Numbered from the stretch's first letter, positions 31,467-39,557 are shown. The stretch is DNA of 44,029 bases from Marinilabilia sp. (GCF_016278715.1 NZ_JADQBH010000139.1:1-44029); one strand, 5' to 3'. Numbers and translations are program-made. Notes: generated by a model not told the origin, from the sequence alone.

Positions 31467-32408
31467 TCACCTAGTCGTGTTGATAATTTTTAATCCTTTT
31501 TTCTCAAGAACACTTTCAAGTTTTCTCCAATCTTTCTGGAGGAAATTATCAACCGGAAAAGATTTGCTATTATCATCTATTAAAATTATTCTAATATTTA
31601 TAGGTGATTTGGTTCTGGGTCTTTCAATAATGATTTCTTTAATCTCATTTAATCTAAAGGTTTTTCCCCAGGGGAAGTAATAATTCTCAACTCTCAGATA
31701 ATTTTCAGATACGCCAACTTTCGCCATGGCTATAAAGGCAAGTGATGTAATTAAAAGTCCAAGAAGTACGATTACAGACACTCCTCTTGCTTGGTCGTTT
31801 GTTGCTAAAAGAAAGATATAAATAAGAGCGAATCCTATTATTGGGAAATAAGTGCGAAGTGAAAATATTGGCATTCTTGAAATAAAACTGAATTCTTCAA
31901 ATCTTGTTTCATTTCTTTGAATTCGCTCCAAAGAAAGTGGAGTAAAAGAATTTAGGTCAAAATCTTCTTGCCGGTTAAATGAATCCAATCCTTTTTTTAT
32001 TACTTGAGAAATCCGGATAGAGTTTTTATACAAAGGATAGTGAATTAGAATAGCTTTGGTTCCTGAGTTTCTAATAATTTGGATAGCCCTTAATCTCATG
32101 ACACCATCCCGACTTTGGAAATTTATTTCCTTTATATCGCTCCATTTAATCACTATCCGTTCTTTCTTATTTGTTAATTGAATCCCACTTTTCAGAACCT
32201 CAATATCTTGTTTTAACGGATGAGTTCTAAAATAAAAAAACAAAAAACCTCCATAAAACAACATTAGCATTGACATTGCAAATGTTGATTCCGGAATAAA
32301 CAAAATGGTCAACACAAGCATACCAAATAAGATTAGTAAACTTAATCCAATTTGAAAACAATATATTATCCAATATGTCTTATTATTAATGCTTTTCATT
32401 GTTTTCAT
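31467..32408 (-). CDS. Membrane protein with two PH-like domains, function unknown
   Basis: A 314-residue protein from the ATG at 32408; another ATG follows at 32399, and the frame upstream to 32480 has no protein-like start. Two copies of one arrangement are visible: a pair of hydrophobic helices (about 13-60: YWIIYCFQIGLSLLILFG and FAMSMLMLFYGGFLFFYF) followed by a PH-like beta domain (VLKSGIQL..KERIVIKWSDIKEINFQ), then helices again (about 190-235: YFPIIGFALIYIFLLA, VIVLLGLLITSLAFIA) and a second PH-like part (VSENYLRVENYYFPWGKTFRLNEIKEI). The W(S/G)xIKEI motif in each half supports internal duplication. I do not recognise a function. It follows the toxin-antitoxin unit on the same strand after 111 bases. 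Confidence 0.65.
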   Translation of the reverse strand: MKTMKSINNKTYWIIYCFQIGLSLLILFGMLVLTILFIPESTFAMSMLMLFYGGFLFFYFRTHPLKQDIEVLKSGIQLTNKKERIVIKWSDIKEINFQSRDGVMRLRAIQIIRNSGTKAILIHYPLYKNSIRISQVIKKGLDSFNRQEDFDLNSFTPLSLERIQRNETRFEEFSFISRMPIFSLRTYFPIIGFALIYIFLLATNDQARGVSVIVLLGLLITSLAFIAMAKVGVSENYLRVENYYFPWGKTFRLNEIKEIIIERPRTKSPINIRIILIDDNSKSFPVDNFLQKDWRKLESVLEKKGLKIINTTR

Positions 32409-32519
32409 AAGTTTGGACACCACAAGCATTCGTATAAAATGTAGCGGATAACTTCCGTTATCACTGACTGCCGACGCCAAATTTGAGGCAATTGCCTGTG
32501 AACGAAAGAACGGTGTGCG

Positions 32520-33527
32520 TCAGAAGTCTGAGTTTAATTCGAAACTATAATTATAATCAATTAGCTTTCTTTCTGTATGATTATCAATCCAGGCTTTTTC
32601 TTTATGACTGATTTCAATTATCTCGTTGGTCGATGTTTTTTTAAATCTTTCTGCAACCGACTCTAATATTTTTAATTCATTTTCAGTAAACAATTCCTCT
32701 TCAAAAGTCTTGTTTGGATTCGGCTTAAATTGCTCTCCCGTGCCACCATCGGCAAAACTGGCATAATAGATGTCTATTTCGCCTTTATTGGCTATATATT
32801 CAAAAATACTGTTGAAATTATTGGGTACAGGCCCCATTGGAATCGCCCTATACAGAACACCACTCATCGAAAAACCTGATTGTTTGTGCATGATAAAGTC
32901 AGCATAAAATAACAGTTTGTTCAACTTAGTTTTCCAAGGTTCAAGCTTTTGGGTGAAAAACACAACCATTTCAGAAAATTTCCTAAAATCAGGTGTTTTA
33001 TATCCTGTTAAACTATTGGGAAGGCAAGTGCCAAAGAAGTAATATTCCAATTGTTTTTCAAATTGGTTCTTCTTTTCTTCTTCCAATAAGATATCAATTG
33101 TTTTATGTGTCTTTTCAATAAATTTCTGGTCAAGTGTTGTGCAGTAATTAACCAATTTTTTAAACTCATGCGGGTCGTCAGCTAACTGGATTAATTTGGC
33201 GTTTGATTGGTTTGGAACCTCACCACCTTCATAGTGCCGATATCCATTAGTGCCAAAACCTAATATCTCGGACATTTTTGCTGCCGAAAGATTGTATTTT
33301 TCCCGAATTGAAATAATTTGTTCAGGAAATGGGATGTTGTATTTTACCCTGTATTGATTTACTAATTGATTGTAATTCAATTGGGCAAATGCATCATCCT
33401 CAAATTGTTCGCCTGTATCTTCGCATTTGTACGAATGAAATAACACCTTGAATTCGTCTTTGCGAAAACTCATGGTTCTCCACTCATTTACAATGCTCAT
33501 TTCTTTACCTGTAAATGGACTTTTCAT
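32520..33527 (-). CDS. MqsA-like antitoxin fused to SocA/Panacea (DUF4065) domain
   Basis: A 335-residue protein from the ATG at 33527, 5 bases after the toxin stop. Residues 1-60 align by eye with the N-terminal zinc domain of MqsA (SPFTGKEM where MqsA has CPxC.GEM; LFHSYKCEDTGEQF where MqsA has LYCxxCxE), but only Cys35 remains of four zinc cysteines. Residues about 66-120 form a MqsA/HigA-type helix-turn-helix: PEQIISIREKYNLSAAKMSE, then GTNGYRHYEGGEVPNQSNAKL. Residues about 180-320 carry the DUF4065 (SocA-like, Panacea) domain: KLNKLLFYADF, GVLYRAIPMGPVPNNF. Panacea domains neutralise very different toxins, so this domain may supply inhibition while the N-terminal part binds operator DNA. 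It should repress its own promoter. Confidence 0.82.
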   Translation of the reverse strand: MKSPFTGKEMSIVNEWRTMSFRKDEFKVLFHSYKCEDTGEQFEDDAFAQLNYNQLVNQYRVKYNIPFPEQIISIREKYNLSAAKMSEILGFGTNGYRHYEGGEVPNQSNAKLIQLADDPHEFKKLVNYCTTLDQKFIEKTHKTIDILLEEEKKNQFEKQLEYYFFGTCLPNSLTGYKTPDFRKFSEMVVFFTQKLEPWKTKLNKLLFYADFIMHKQSGFSMSGVLYRAIPMGPVPNNFNSIFEYIANKGEIDIYYASFADGGTGEQFKPNPNKTFEEELFTENELKILESVAERFKKTSTNEIIEISHKEKAWIDNHTERKLIDYNYSFELNSDF

Positions 33528-33532
33528 GATGT

Positions 33533-33883
33533 TTATTTTAAAAATGGATAATTCATAGAGTATTCGGCAATATGAAATGAAATACAAACCACTCTGTTGT
33601 TTTCATTTCCCATACTTACTTTGATATACACTTCTTTCTTTTTTACTTGCTTACCAAAAACCCACATAGGCAATATGCCATGCATTTTTTCGTCTAAAGG
33701 GCCTTGCGAATAATCTTCTGCTTTTAACGAACTTATAATTTCTTTACGTTTGGCAGGTGAAATTTCTAAATCGTGAAGCGTTTGTTGATTCTTGCCACGA
33801 TCATCAAAAAACAGTATTCCGAAAATATCCATTTTCACCTTTAGTTCCTTTAAGTATGTTTCAACTTCTTGTTTTGATGCCAT
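33533..33883 (-). CDS. MqsR-like toxin (RelE-fold putative mRNA endonuclease)
   Basis: A 116-residue protein, first gene of a two-gene unit with the antitoxin. The centre and C-terminus align by eye with MqsR: ISSLKAEDYSQGPL resembles the GLSESDFYKSM segment, LPMWVFGKQVKKKEVYIKVSM resembles the WQDVYRPRLVTGQVYLKITV segment, and CISFHIAE the C-terminal VSFKEK strand. Tyr86 corresponds to the MqsR active-site Tyr; the final catalytic Lys is replaced by His104. MqsR cuts mRNA, mainly at GCU, but the specificity here is unknown. The toxin-first order matches mqsRA. A promoter with TATCTTTA and TTG spaced by 21 lies just upstream (33903-33935). The family assignment is moderate; other RelE-fold groups are possible. 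Confidence 0.7.
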   Translation of the reverse strand: MASKQEVETYLKELKVKMDIFGILFFDDRGKNQQTLHDLEISPAKRKEIISSLKAEDYSQGPLDEKMHGILPMWVFGKQVKKKEVYIKVSMGNENNRVVCISFHIAEYSMNYPFLK

Positions 33884-33902
33884 GTATAAATTGAATTCGG
33901 TG

Positions 33903-33935
33903 TAAAGATACGTTTAGTTTTCTACATTATTCAAC
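33903..33935 (-). promoter_or_regulatory. Promoter of the toxin-antitoxin unit
   Basis: On the minus strand GTTG (33935-33932) and TATCTTTA (33910-33903) resemble the Bacteroidetes -33 and -7 elements with 21 bases between, ending 20 bases before the toxin ATG at 33883. Confidence 0.5.
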
Positions 33936-34271
33936 TTTAAGATTTGTTTTTTAATGATATCAACCAATAAATCAAACTTTATAATTGTTTCTCCATGAAT
34001 TAAACCTCCTGTCAATTTACTGAAATCATTGCATACAAGTTGGCAAAAAAAGTATATGCCTGGGTGCAAGGGAAGGTTGCAAGGTAGGACAGCCACACTG
34101 TTGCTCTTGTACGCTGGTACGTTCCTGTCAAGAAGCTAAATTCTTTCTCATTTTAGTTTTAAAAACACTGTATTTATCTGCTAATCTTTTTTTTAACTTA
34201 ACCAAAACAAGCACCTAAATAAAATATTGGGGGATTGATGGGATCGTCACTGACGGCCTTTACCAAAATAG

Positions 34272-34370
34272 GTCAGGAACAATAAAAACCTCAATCACTT
34301 AACTATCCCGGTCTTTCACACGCCATTGCAGCCAGTCATTTGTTTCTTAACTCATTTTTATTGTTCTGAC
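34272..34370. repeat. Inverted repeat with 66-base spacer
   Basis: GTCAGGAACAATAAAAA (34272-34288) and TTTTTATTGTTCTGAC (34355-34370) are complementary except for one extra base. The 99-base unit has no gene and could be a small non-autonomous element or a structured RNA. Confidence 0.4.
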
Positions 34371-34410
34371 ATTTCAAAAATACATAGTCAATAAAATTGC
34401 AACACTTAAC

Positions 34411-34466
34411 CTCCAATTAAGCGTAGCTAACATACGCTTAAAATTGGAGCCTACGTTAATTGTAGG
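34411..34466 (-). terminator. Two adjacent hairpins after the SPFH gene
   Basis: CTCCAATTAAGCGTA (34411-34425) pairs with TACGCTTAAAATTGGAG (34433-34449) with a 2-base bulge. Next to it, CCTAC (34450-34454) pairs with GTAGG (34462-34466). They lie 7 to 60 bases past the SPFH stop on the minus strand. The T-run is poor, so this may be a processing or weak termination site. Confidence 0.45.
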
Positions 34467-34472
34467 ATTTCC

Positions 34473-35312
34473 TTACTTGTTGTTCGTTGAAATCTCAAAC
34501 ATTCCTTGAAAACTATTTGGCAAGAAAACCTTATCTCCTGCATTATTTGATATTATTTTCATCCCGTCAATATATTTTTGAGATAAAATTATTTGACCGG
34601 CAATTTCCGAACTTGTGTTCTCTTTCAACCTGGAAATATAAGTACTCTCTGCATCAGCAATTATTTTCATTGCTTCGGCTTGTGCTTGTGCTCTAATCAG
34701 CGTTGCATTGGCCTCAGCGTTCGCTCTCGTAACTTTTGCAGATGCTTCGCCATCTGCTTCTGCAATTAATGCCCGTTTTCTTCTTTCAGCAGTCATCTCC
34801 TGCATCATTGCTTCAGCAGTTTCACTCGAATAGTTTATTTCCTGAATTTCTACTCTTGTGAATGTAACTCCCCATTTTGATGCAGTCTCAACTAACTGAG
34901 CGGCAATTCTCTGATTCAAATTTTGACGTTCAGACAGTACTTGATCCAATTTTATTTTACCAATATTTGACCTTAACGCATTCAATGCAATATCTGCAAT
35001 CGATTTTGGTAAAATATCAATATCATACAATGCCTTTACGGGGTCAGTTATTCGCCAATATATTGAAGCATTCGCATCAATGGTCACATTGTCCTGAGTT
35101 TGACATTGTCTTGGTGGTGTATCAGTTTGTTGTTCTGACAATTCAATAAAATATCCATTCTTATTAGCAACTCCTTCCCATTCATAAACTTTCTTAATAC
35201 TTTCAATAAATGGTAATTTAAATCTTAGTCCATCTCTCTGTACTCTTGAATGTTTACCAAATCTTTTAATTAAAACAACATGGTTCTGTGGAATCGTGTA
35301 AATTAAAGCCAT
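34473..35312 (-). CDS. SPFH/Band 7 domain protein (slipin/prohibitin type)
   Basis: A 279-residue SPFH protein. The SPFH domain begins at once (IPQNHVVLIKRFGKHSRVQRDGLRFKLPFIE, residues 7-37) and runs to about residue 190, with DNVTIDANASIYWRITDP and WGVTFTRVEIQEINYS. An Ala/Glu-rich coiled coil follows (AEADGEASAKVTRANAEANATLIRAQAQAEAMKIIADAE), which drives oligomer rings. It lacks the N-terminal membrane hairpin of typical slipins, so membrane contact may depend on the adjacent NfeD protein or a peripheral mode. It follows the NfeD gene by 13 bases, the classic NfeD-SPFH pair linked to membrane microdomains and stress tolerance. A bilayer-scaffold role is inferred from the family. Confidence 0.9.
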   Translation of the reverse strand: MALIYTIPQNHVVLIKRFGKHSRVQRDGLRFKLPFIESIKKVYEWEGVANKNGYFIELSEQQTDTPPRQCQTQDNVTIDANASIYWRITDPVKALYDIDILPKSIADIALNALRSNIGKIKLDQVLSERQNLNQRIAAQLVETASKWGVTFTRVEIQEINYSSETAEAMMQEMTAERRKRALIAEADGEASAKVTRANAEANATLIRAQAQAEAMKIIADAESTYISRLKENTSSEIAGQIILSQKYIDGMKIISNNAGDKVFLPNSFQGMFEISTNNK

Positions 35313-35325
35313 AATTTTTATTCTT

Positions 35326-35766
35326 TTAAATAATTAATTTATTTGATTTAACATTTAAAACTATATACTTATTTCCAATTGCAATTTCTTTTTCGGTTTC
35401 AAACTGATAAATTTCATCATTTATGAAAATATACTTATCACCTTCAACTTCCTTTATGATACCTTCCTTGCCGATAAATCCCTCAAGCCCCCCTATGTGT
35501 TTACTTGGTGCAACTAATTTATCATTGATTTTTTCTATAATTTTTCGCCAAATTGTATAATGAAAAACAACAAGAACCATCCATATTAATACTCCAAAAA
35601 GAATTTGATATAGAATTGGCATATCAATTTCTTTAGCAATGGCAAAAGTCCCTATTATATACGCTAAATGAGTAGGAAAGTCCGAAGCGAAGAAAATATC
35701 TACAAGTATCAAAATTATTGCTGATACTATTAAAATCTCATTAATTGTCATTCCCAATATTTCCAT
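35326..35766 (-). CDS. NfeD-like membrane protein
   Basis: A 146-residue short NfeD protein. Three hydrophobic segments occupy about residues 8-27, 29-46 and 51-74 (ILIVSAIILILVDIFF; HLAYIIGTFAIAKEI; ILYQILFGVLIWMVLVVFHYTIW). The C-terminal part (about 88-146: GLEGFIGKEGIIKEVEGDKYIFINDEIYQFE, AIGNKYIVLNVKSNKLII) is the OB-fold NfeD domain, which usually contacts a partner SPFH protein. It has no protease domain. The SPFH gene follows 13 bases after its stop, so the two are almost certainly co-transcribed. The composition is AT-rich, like the surrounding accessory genes. Confidence 0.85.
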   Translation of the reverse strand: MEILGMTINEILIVSAIILILVDIFFASDFPTHLAYIIGTFAIAKEIDMPILYQILFGVLIWMVLVVFHYTIWRKIIEKINDKLVAPSKHIGGLEGFIGKEGIIKEVEGDKYIFINDEIYQFETEKEIAIGNKYIVLNVKSNKLII

Positions 35767-36153
35767 ATTTTTTTTTATTTAGTGGCGAAATTCTCTGTTG
35801 ATAATTGTGACATTACATAATATAAATACATCAGGGGAAATTGCGAATGCATTTTACTATGAACCACTCCGTTGTGAAAACATTTAAGGCGGGACACCTT
35901 CGGGTGCTCTCGTCTTCTGTTTTTATATGAACACCTCCCAGGATGCAGTCTCAGAAATACATCTTCCGAATTTACTAAAAGGATTGAACAAAATACATTA
36001 ACTGGTCGAAAAACCAAACTTTGAACAACTATCGCTTAACTATTTAAGGCTTCACTCCGGGTGAAACCCTTAATCGCCCAAACGGAACAAAAAAAGCCTG
36101 AAAACCCGCTTTCGCAGATTTTCAGGCTCTCTATATCAGAAAATCAGATTCTC
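35767..36153. other. Intergenic region upstream of nfeD with two related hairpins
   Basis: 387 bases without a supported gene. Two places share ATTTAAGGC followed by a tight hairpin: 35882-35907 (CACC-TTCG-GGTG) and 36042-36065 (TTCAC-TCCG-GGTGAA). The peptide transporter terminator lies at 36088-36128. The NfeD promoter should lie near 35767-35830; I find no clear -7 element. Confidence 0.45.
36088..36128 (-). terminator. Intrinsic terminator after the POT transporter
   Basis: On the minus strand AGCCTGAAAA (36128-36119) pairs with TTTTCAGGCT (36104-36095), followed by a run of T. It begins about 25 bases after the transporter stop codon. Confidence 0.88.
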
Positions 36154-37710
36154 TTAATCAAGTCCTCTCATCAGCTTTTTCAGCCATGGTGAGATAGCAA
36201 ACATCAGCAATGCAGCCGATCCTGAAGTCATTACCAGGAAGAGGAACAGATTCATATCGGGCAAATATGTTTCCAGAATACTCCTGAGGGCTCCGGCCAG
36301 ATAATTGGCAAGAGCAATAGATGCAAACCAAAGTCCCATCATCAACGAAGTAATTTTGGGAGGCGACAGTTTACTAATCATACTCAACCCAATAGGACTG
36401 AGACAAAGCTCACCCATTGTATGCAACAGATAAACACCCACCAGCCATAAGGGGCTAACCAGGTTGGTAGCCGTTGCTTTGGTATCGGCAGCAAACATAA
36501 TTACAAAACCGAGAGACAGCAAAAGCAAACCGAGACCAAACTTCACGGGAGTGTTGGGATTGCGTCGTCCAAGCCACACCCACAAGATTGAAAATACCGG
36601 AGCCAGACCAACAATCATAATTGCGTTTACAGACTGGAACCAGGAGGCTTTAATCTCAAAACTTCCCAACATACGGTCGGTCATATCACGCGCAAAAAGA
36701 TTAAAAGTTCCACCTGCCTGCTCAAACCCTGACCAGAAGAAAACATTAAAGAAGCAGAATACCAAAATAGCCGCCATTCTACTCCACTGGTCTTTTCCGG
36801 TTGTGTTTTTAATAATCAGATACGCGATGGCGGATATGGCAATAATGGCAGTTCCGCGAATGATCCAATCCATTGTTGAATCCGGCAGTGTCCACCAGAC
36901 CTTAACAAAAAGGTAGATAAAAGCAATAATACCCAATATCCAGACCCCTATGTCGAGCCAGTCACGACCATTCATTCTGACATTATCGTCTTTAAAGGTC
37001 CGGCTGGGGCCAAAACCAATAGTCCCCAGTTTCTTTTCCTGTGCCCAAAACCATCCTGTTCCTAAAAACATACCAACGGCCACGGAGCCAAACCCCCAGG
37101 ACCAGCCAATAGACTCACCCAGATATCCGGCTACCAGAGGTGCCAAAAAGGCTCCCAGGTTAATACCCATATAGAAAATGGTAAACGCTGAATCCTTACG
37201 TGGGTCTCCATCAGCATAGAGACGCCCCACCATGGTAGAGATATTAGGTTTAAAGAAACCATTACCAACAATAATAAGGCCCAGACCGATAAAAAGCCAG
37301 TACTCACGCAATTCCTGAAGCGCTTCGGGGGATGAAATGCCCCCCATACTAACAACTGCTTCGGAATAAGCCAGAGCGGCCTGTCCCAAAGCCATTATCA
37401 CTCCACCAATTATGATGGCTTTTCTTTGCCCGATTAACCGATCGGCCAGTATTCCTCCAATAATGGGGGTGAGATAAACCAATCCTGTAAAAATTCCGTA
37501 AATTTCAAGAGCATGGTTTTCTGCATACGCAAATCCACCATTTACAATTAATGATGTGAGGTACAAAACCAGAAGCGCACGCATACCATAATAACTAAAT
37601 CGTTCCCACATTTCCGTGAAGAACAAAACCCATAATCCCTGAGGATGCTTTTGAGGAGGAGTCTCCATATCCAAAGGGCCTTGAGGAACTTTTTTTGATG
37701 GTGTGTCCAT
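36154..37710 (-). CDS. POT/PTR family proton-coupled peptide transporter
   Basis: A 518-residue multi-span transporter of the proton-dependent oligopeptide family, importing di- and tripeptides across the inner membrane. The first helix carries the proton-coupling motif ExxER as FFTEMWERFSYYGMRALLVLY (Glu33, Glu36, Arg37). The second signature, GLIIVGNGFFKPNISTMVGRLY with FTIFYMGINLGAFLAPLVAGYLGE, is also complete. About 14 hydrophobic segments are visible. The N-terminal 24 residues contain a short repeat (KKVPQGPLDMETPP and KHPQG). It is monocistronic, ends in a strong terminator, and diverges from the NAD(P)H-hydrate gene across a region with palindromes. Confidence 0.95.
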   Translation of the reverse strand: MDTPSKKVPQGPLDMETPPQKHPQGLWVLFFTEMWERFSYYGMRALLVLYLTSLIVNGGFAYAENHALEIYGIFTGLVYLTPIIGGILADRLIGQRKAIIIGGVIMALGQAALAYSEAVVSMGGISSPEALQELREYWLFIGLGLIIVGNGFFKPNISTMVGRLYADGDPRKDSAFTIFYMGINLGAFLAPLVAGYLGESIGWSWGFGSVAVGMFLGTGWFWAQEKKLGTIGFGPSRTFKDDNVRMNGRDWLDIGVWILGIIAFIYLFVKVWWTLPDSTMDWIIRGTAIIAISAIAYLIIKNTTGKDQWSRMAAILVFCFFNVFFWSGFEQAGGTFNLFARDMTDRMLGSFEIKASWFQSVNAIMIVGLAPVFSILWVWLGRRNPNTPVKFGLGLLLLSLGFVIMFAADTKATATNLVSPLWLVGVYLLHTMGELCLSPIGLSMISKLSPPKITSLMMGLWFASIALANYLAGALRSILETYLPDMNLFLFLVMTSGSAALLMFAISPWLKKLMRGLD

Positions 37711-38051
37711 TCTTTTGCTTTTTAAATTTTAGGTTTATTTGTTTTTGCGTTCAAATTTTTGTTACATTTTGGAAACATCCCTGAACCGAAAGAACGGGCA
37801 GGCAAAAATCCCGGATAGATTTTCGATATTTCTAATTGTGAAAATTATCAAAATTTACCGAAACAAAATGGTATTTTGGTTTGTCTTTTTTCAAAAAACA
37901 TCAATGATGTTTTTTGAAAAATCGCAACAAAACCTTACAAACAACTAAAAATAAGACATTTCAGGAAGCAAATAAGCTTCTCCATTTTTTCAAATTATTA
38001 CAAAAATACATTTTGTAAGCTAAGTTAAACGTGTTATTTCTCATATAGTAC
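37711..38051. promoter_or_regulatory. Divergent region between POT transporter and nnrD with palindromes
   Basis: 341 bases separate divergent genes. Besides the 35-base perfect palindrome at 37887-37921, an imperfect one lies at 37855-37883 (ACAAAAT-GGT-ATTTTGGT core). A short plus frame at 37739-37948 is low-complexity and not convincing. The promoters are not clear by motif. Confidence 0.5.
37887..37921. repeat. Perfect 35-base palindrome
   Basis: TTTTTCAAAAAACATCA (37887-37903) is the exact reverse complement of TGATGTTTTTTGAAAAA (37905-37921) around a single A. It is about 180 bases upstream of the peptide transporter and 130 upstream of nnrD. Confidence 0.9.
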
Positions 38052-39557
38052 ATGAAAATTCTCACCTCAAAACAAACCGGCGAGACCGACAACTACACCA
38101 TCGCTCATGAACCCATTGCTTCCATCGACCTGATGGAACGGGCAGCTTTCCAGGCTTTCCGCTGGATAACACACCATTTTCCGGCCTCAGGGTTTAGCGT
38201 ATTTGCAGGTCCGGGGAATAATGGAGGAGACGCCCTTGCCATTGCCAGAATGCTAATAAAAAAAGGTCAATTCGTAAAAACCTATCTTTACCGAAGTGAA
38301 AAATTGTCGCCCGACGCAACCATTAATCTTGAAAGACTGAAAAAAATCCCCGGGGCAATCATCACAGACCTTTCGAAAGAAGAATTACCGGCGCCCTCTC
38401 TCTACCCACCCATTGCAATCGACGGACTATTTGGGTCCGGTCTCAACCGACCGCTTAACCAGAAAGCATCGAATATTGTCCATTACATCAACAATTACTT
38501 TTCACGCACCATTTCCATCGATATCCCCTCCGGTCTGTTCTGCGAAGACAACAGCCATAACGCCCGGGAAAATATTATCAAAGCCTCGCACACCCTGACG
38601 TTTCAAATGCCAAAACTGGCCTTTCTTTTTCCTGAGAACAGGGAGCAAACAGGCCATTGGGAAGTATTGCCCATCGGACTCAGCCACAAAAAAATTGCGG
38701 AGACACCCACTCCATGGCAAATCACCCGACAAAAGGAAGTCAGGAGGATGATACCCGCTCCCCACCAATTTGCTCATAAAGGGACCATGGGGCACGCATT
38801 GCTTATTGCCGGCAGTTATGGAAAGACCGGTGCGGCACTACTGGCTTCAAAAGCTTGTCTCAAATCGGGTGTGGGCTTACTTACCACGCATGTTCCACTC
38901 AGCGCAGTATCAGTTCTGCAAACAGCCATTCCTGAGGCAATGATAAGTGTGGACCGCTCCGACCTGATGTTTACTGAACATCCCGACCTCTCACAGTTCT
39001 CCGCAATTGGCGTGGGCCCCGGATTGGGCACTCGCGTCAACACGCAAAGAGCGTTAAGAGAACTTCTGCAAAATGCCAATATTAAGAATATGGTCATCGA
39101 TGCAGATGGATTAAATATTCTGAGTGCAAATCAGGATATAATGGAATTGCTGCCTCAAAATACAATTCTTACTCCTCATCCCAGGGAGTTTGAACGACTG
39201 GCAGGGTCATCAGAAAACGATTTTCAACGATTGCAACTGGCGATAGACTTTGCCAAAAAACATCGCATCATCCTGATTCTGAAAGGTGCCTTTACGGCAG
39301 TAATCTCCCCCAAAGGGAAAGTTTGTTTCAACCCAACTGGCAATCCCGGAATGGCCACAGCCGGAAGCGGTGATACGCTGACAGGGATTATCCTGGGCCT
39401 GCTGGCATCAGGAATTGCTCCTTTTGATGCAGCGCGGGCGGCCGTTTACATTCACGGACTTGCAGGAGATATGGCAGCCAGAAAGGGAATACACGGACTC
39501 ATTGCCTCAGATATCATTGACTACCTTCAGGCTGCTTTTAAAGAGGCAACTGAATAA
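38052..39557 (+). CDS. nnrD: Bifunctional NAD(P)H-hydrate epimerase / ADP-dependent NAD(P)H-hydrate dehydratase
   Basis: A 501-residue fusion repairing hydrated NAD(P)H in the cytoplasm. Residues 1-215 form the YjeF_N epimerase: FAGPGNNGGDALAIARML (about 49-66), the IDGLFGSGLNRPL segment and SIDIPSGLF. Residues about 235-495 form the YjeF_C/NnrD dehydratase: GTMGHALLIAGSYGKTGAALL, VIDADGLNIL, LTPHPREFERL, and ATAGSGDTLTGIILGLLASG (about 435-454), the ADP-binding glycine-rich loop with catalytic Asp. Length and order match the usual bacterial fusion (nnrE-nnrD). It heads a rightward set of genes; the next starts 141 bases after its end. Confidence 0.96.
   Translation: MKILTSKQTGETDNYTIAHEPIASIDLMERAAFQAFRWITHHFPASGFSVFAGPGNNGGDALAIARMLIKKGQFVKTYLYRSEKLSPDATINLERLKKIPGAIITDLSKEELPAPSLYPPIAIDGLFGSGLNRPLNQKASNIVHYINNYFSRTISIDIPSGLFCEDNSHNARENIIKASHTLTFQMPKLAFLFPENREQTGHWEVLPIGLSHKKIAETPTPWQITRQKEVRRMIPAPHQFAHKGTMGHALLIAGSYGKTGAALLASKACLKSGVGLLTTHVPLSAVSVLQTAIPEAMISVDRSDLMFTEHPDLSQFSAIGVGPGLGTRVNTQRALRELLQNANIKNMVIDADGLNILSANQDIMELLPQNTILTPHPREFERLAGSSENDFQRLQLAIDFAKKHRIILILKGAFTAVISPKGKVCFNPTGNPGMATAGSGDTLTGIILGLLASGIAPFDAARAAVYIHGLAGDMAARKGIHGLIASDIIDYLQAAFKEATE

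Larger units (their letters stand above)
33884..34472. other. Intergenic region between toxin-antitoxin unit and SPFH gene
   Basis: 589 bases with no gene I can support. A minus-strand frame of 60 codons (33914-34096) has no family features, although its last 35 residues look protein-like and might be a gene remnant. The region also holds a 16-17-base inverted repeat at 34272-34370 and, near the SPFH stop codon, the hairpins at 34411-34466. Confidence 0.4.

Noticed and set aside
32440-32500. Integron attC-like palindrome (GGATAAC-TTCC-GTTATC)
   Set aside because: The core sites of attC are absent and no integrase or cassette row is present; it is a short inverted repeat only.
33914-34096. 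Minus-strand 60-codon frame between the toxin and SPFH genes
   Set aside because: No start signal or family match; the last part looks protein-like, but evidence is too thin to call a gene or pseudogene.
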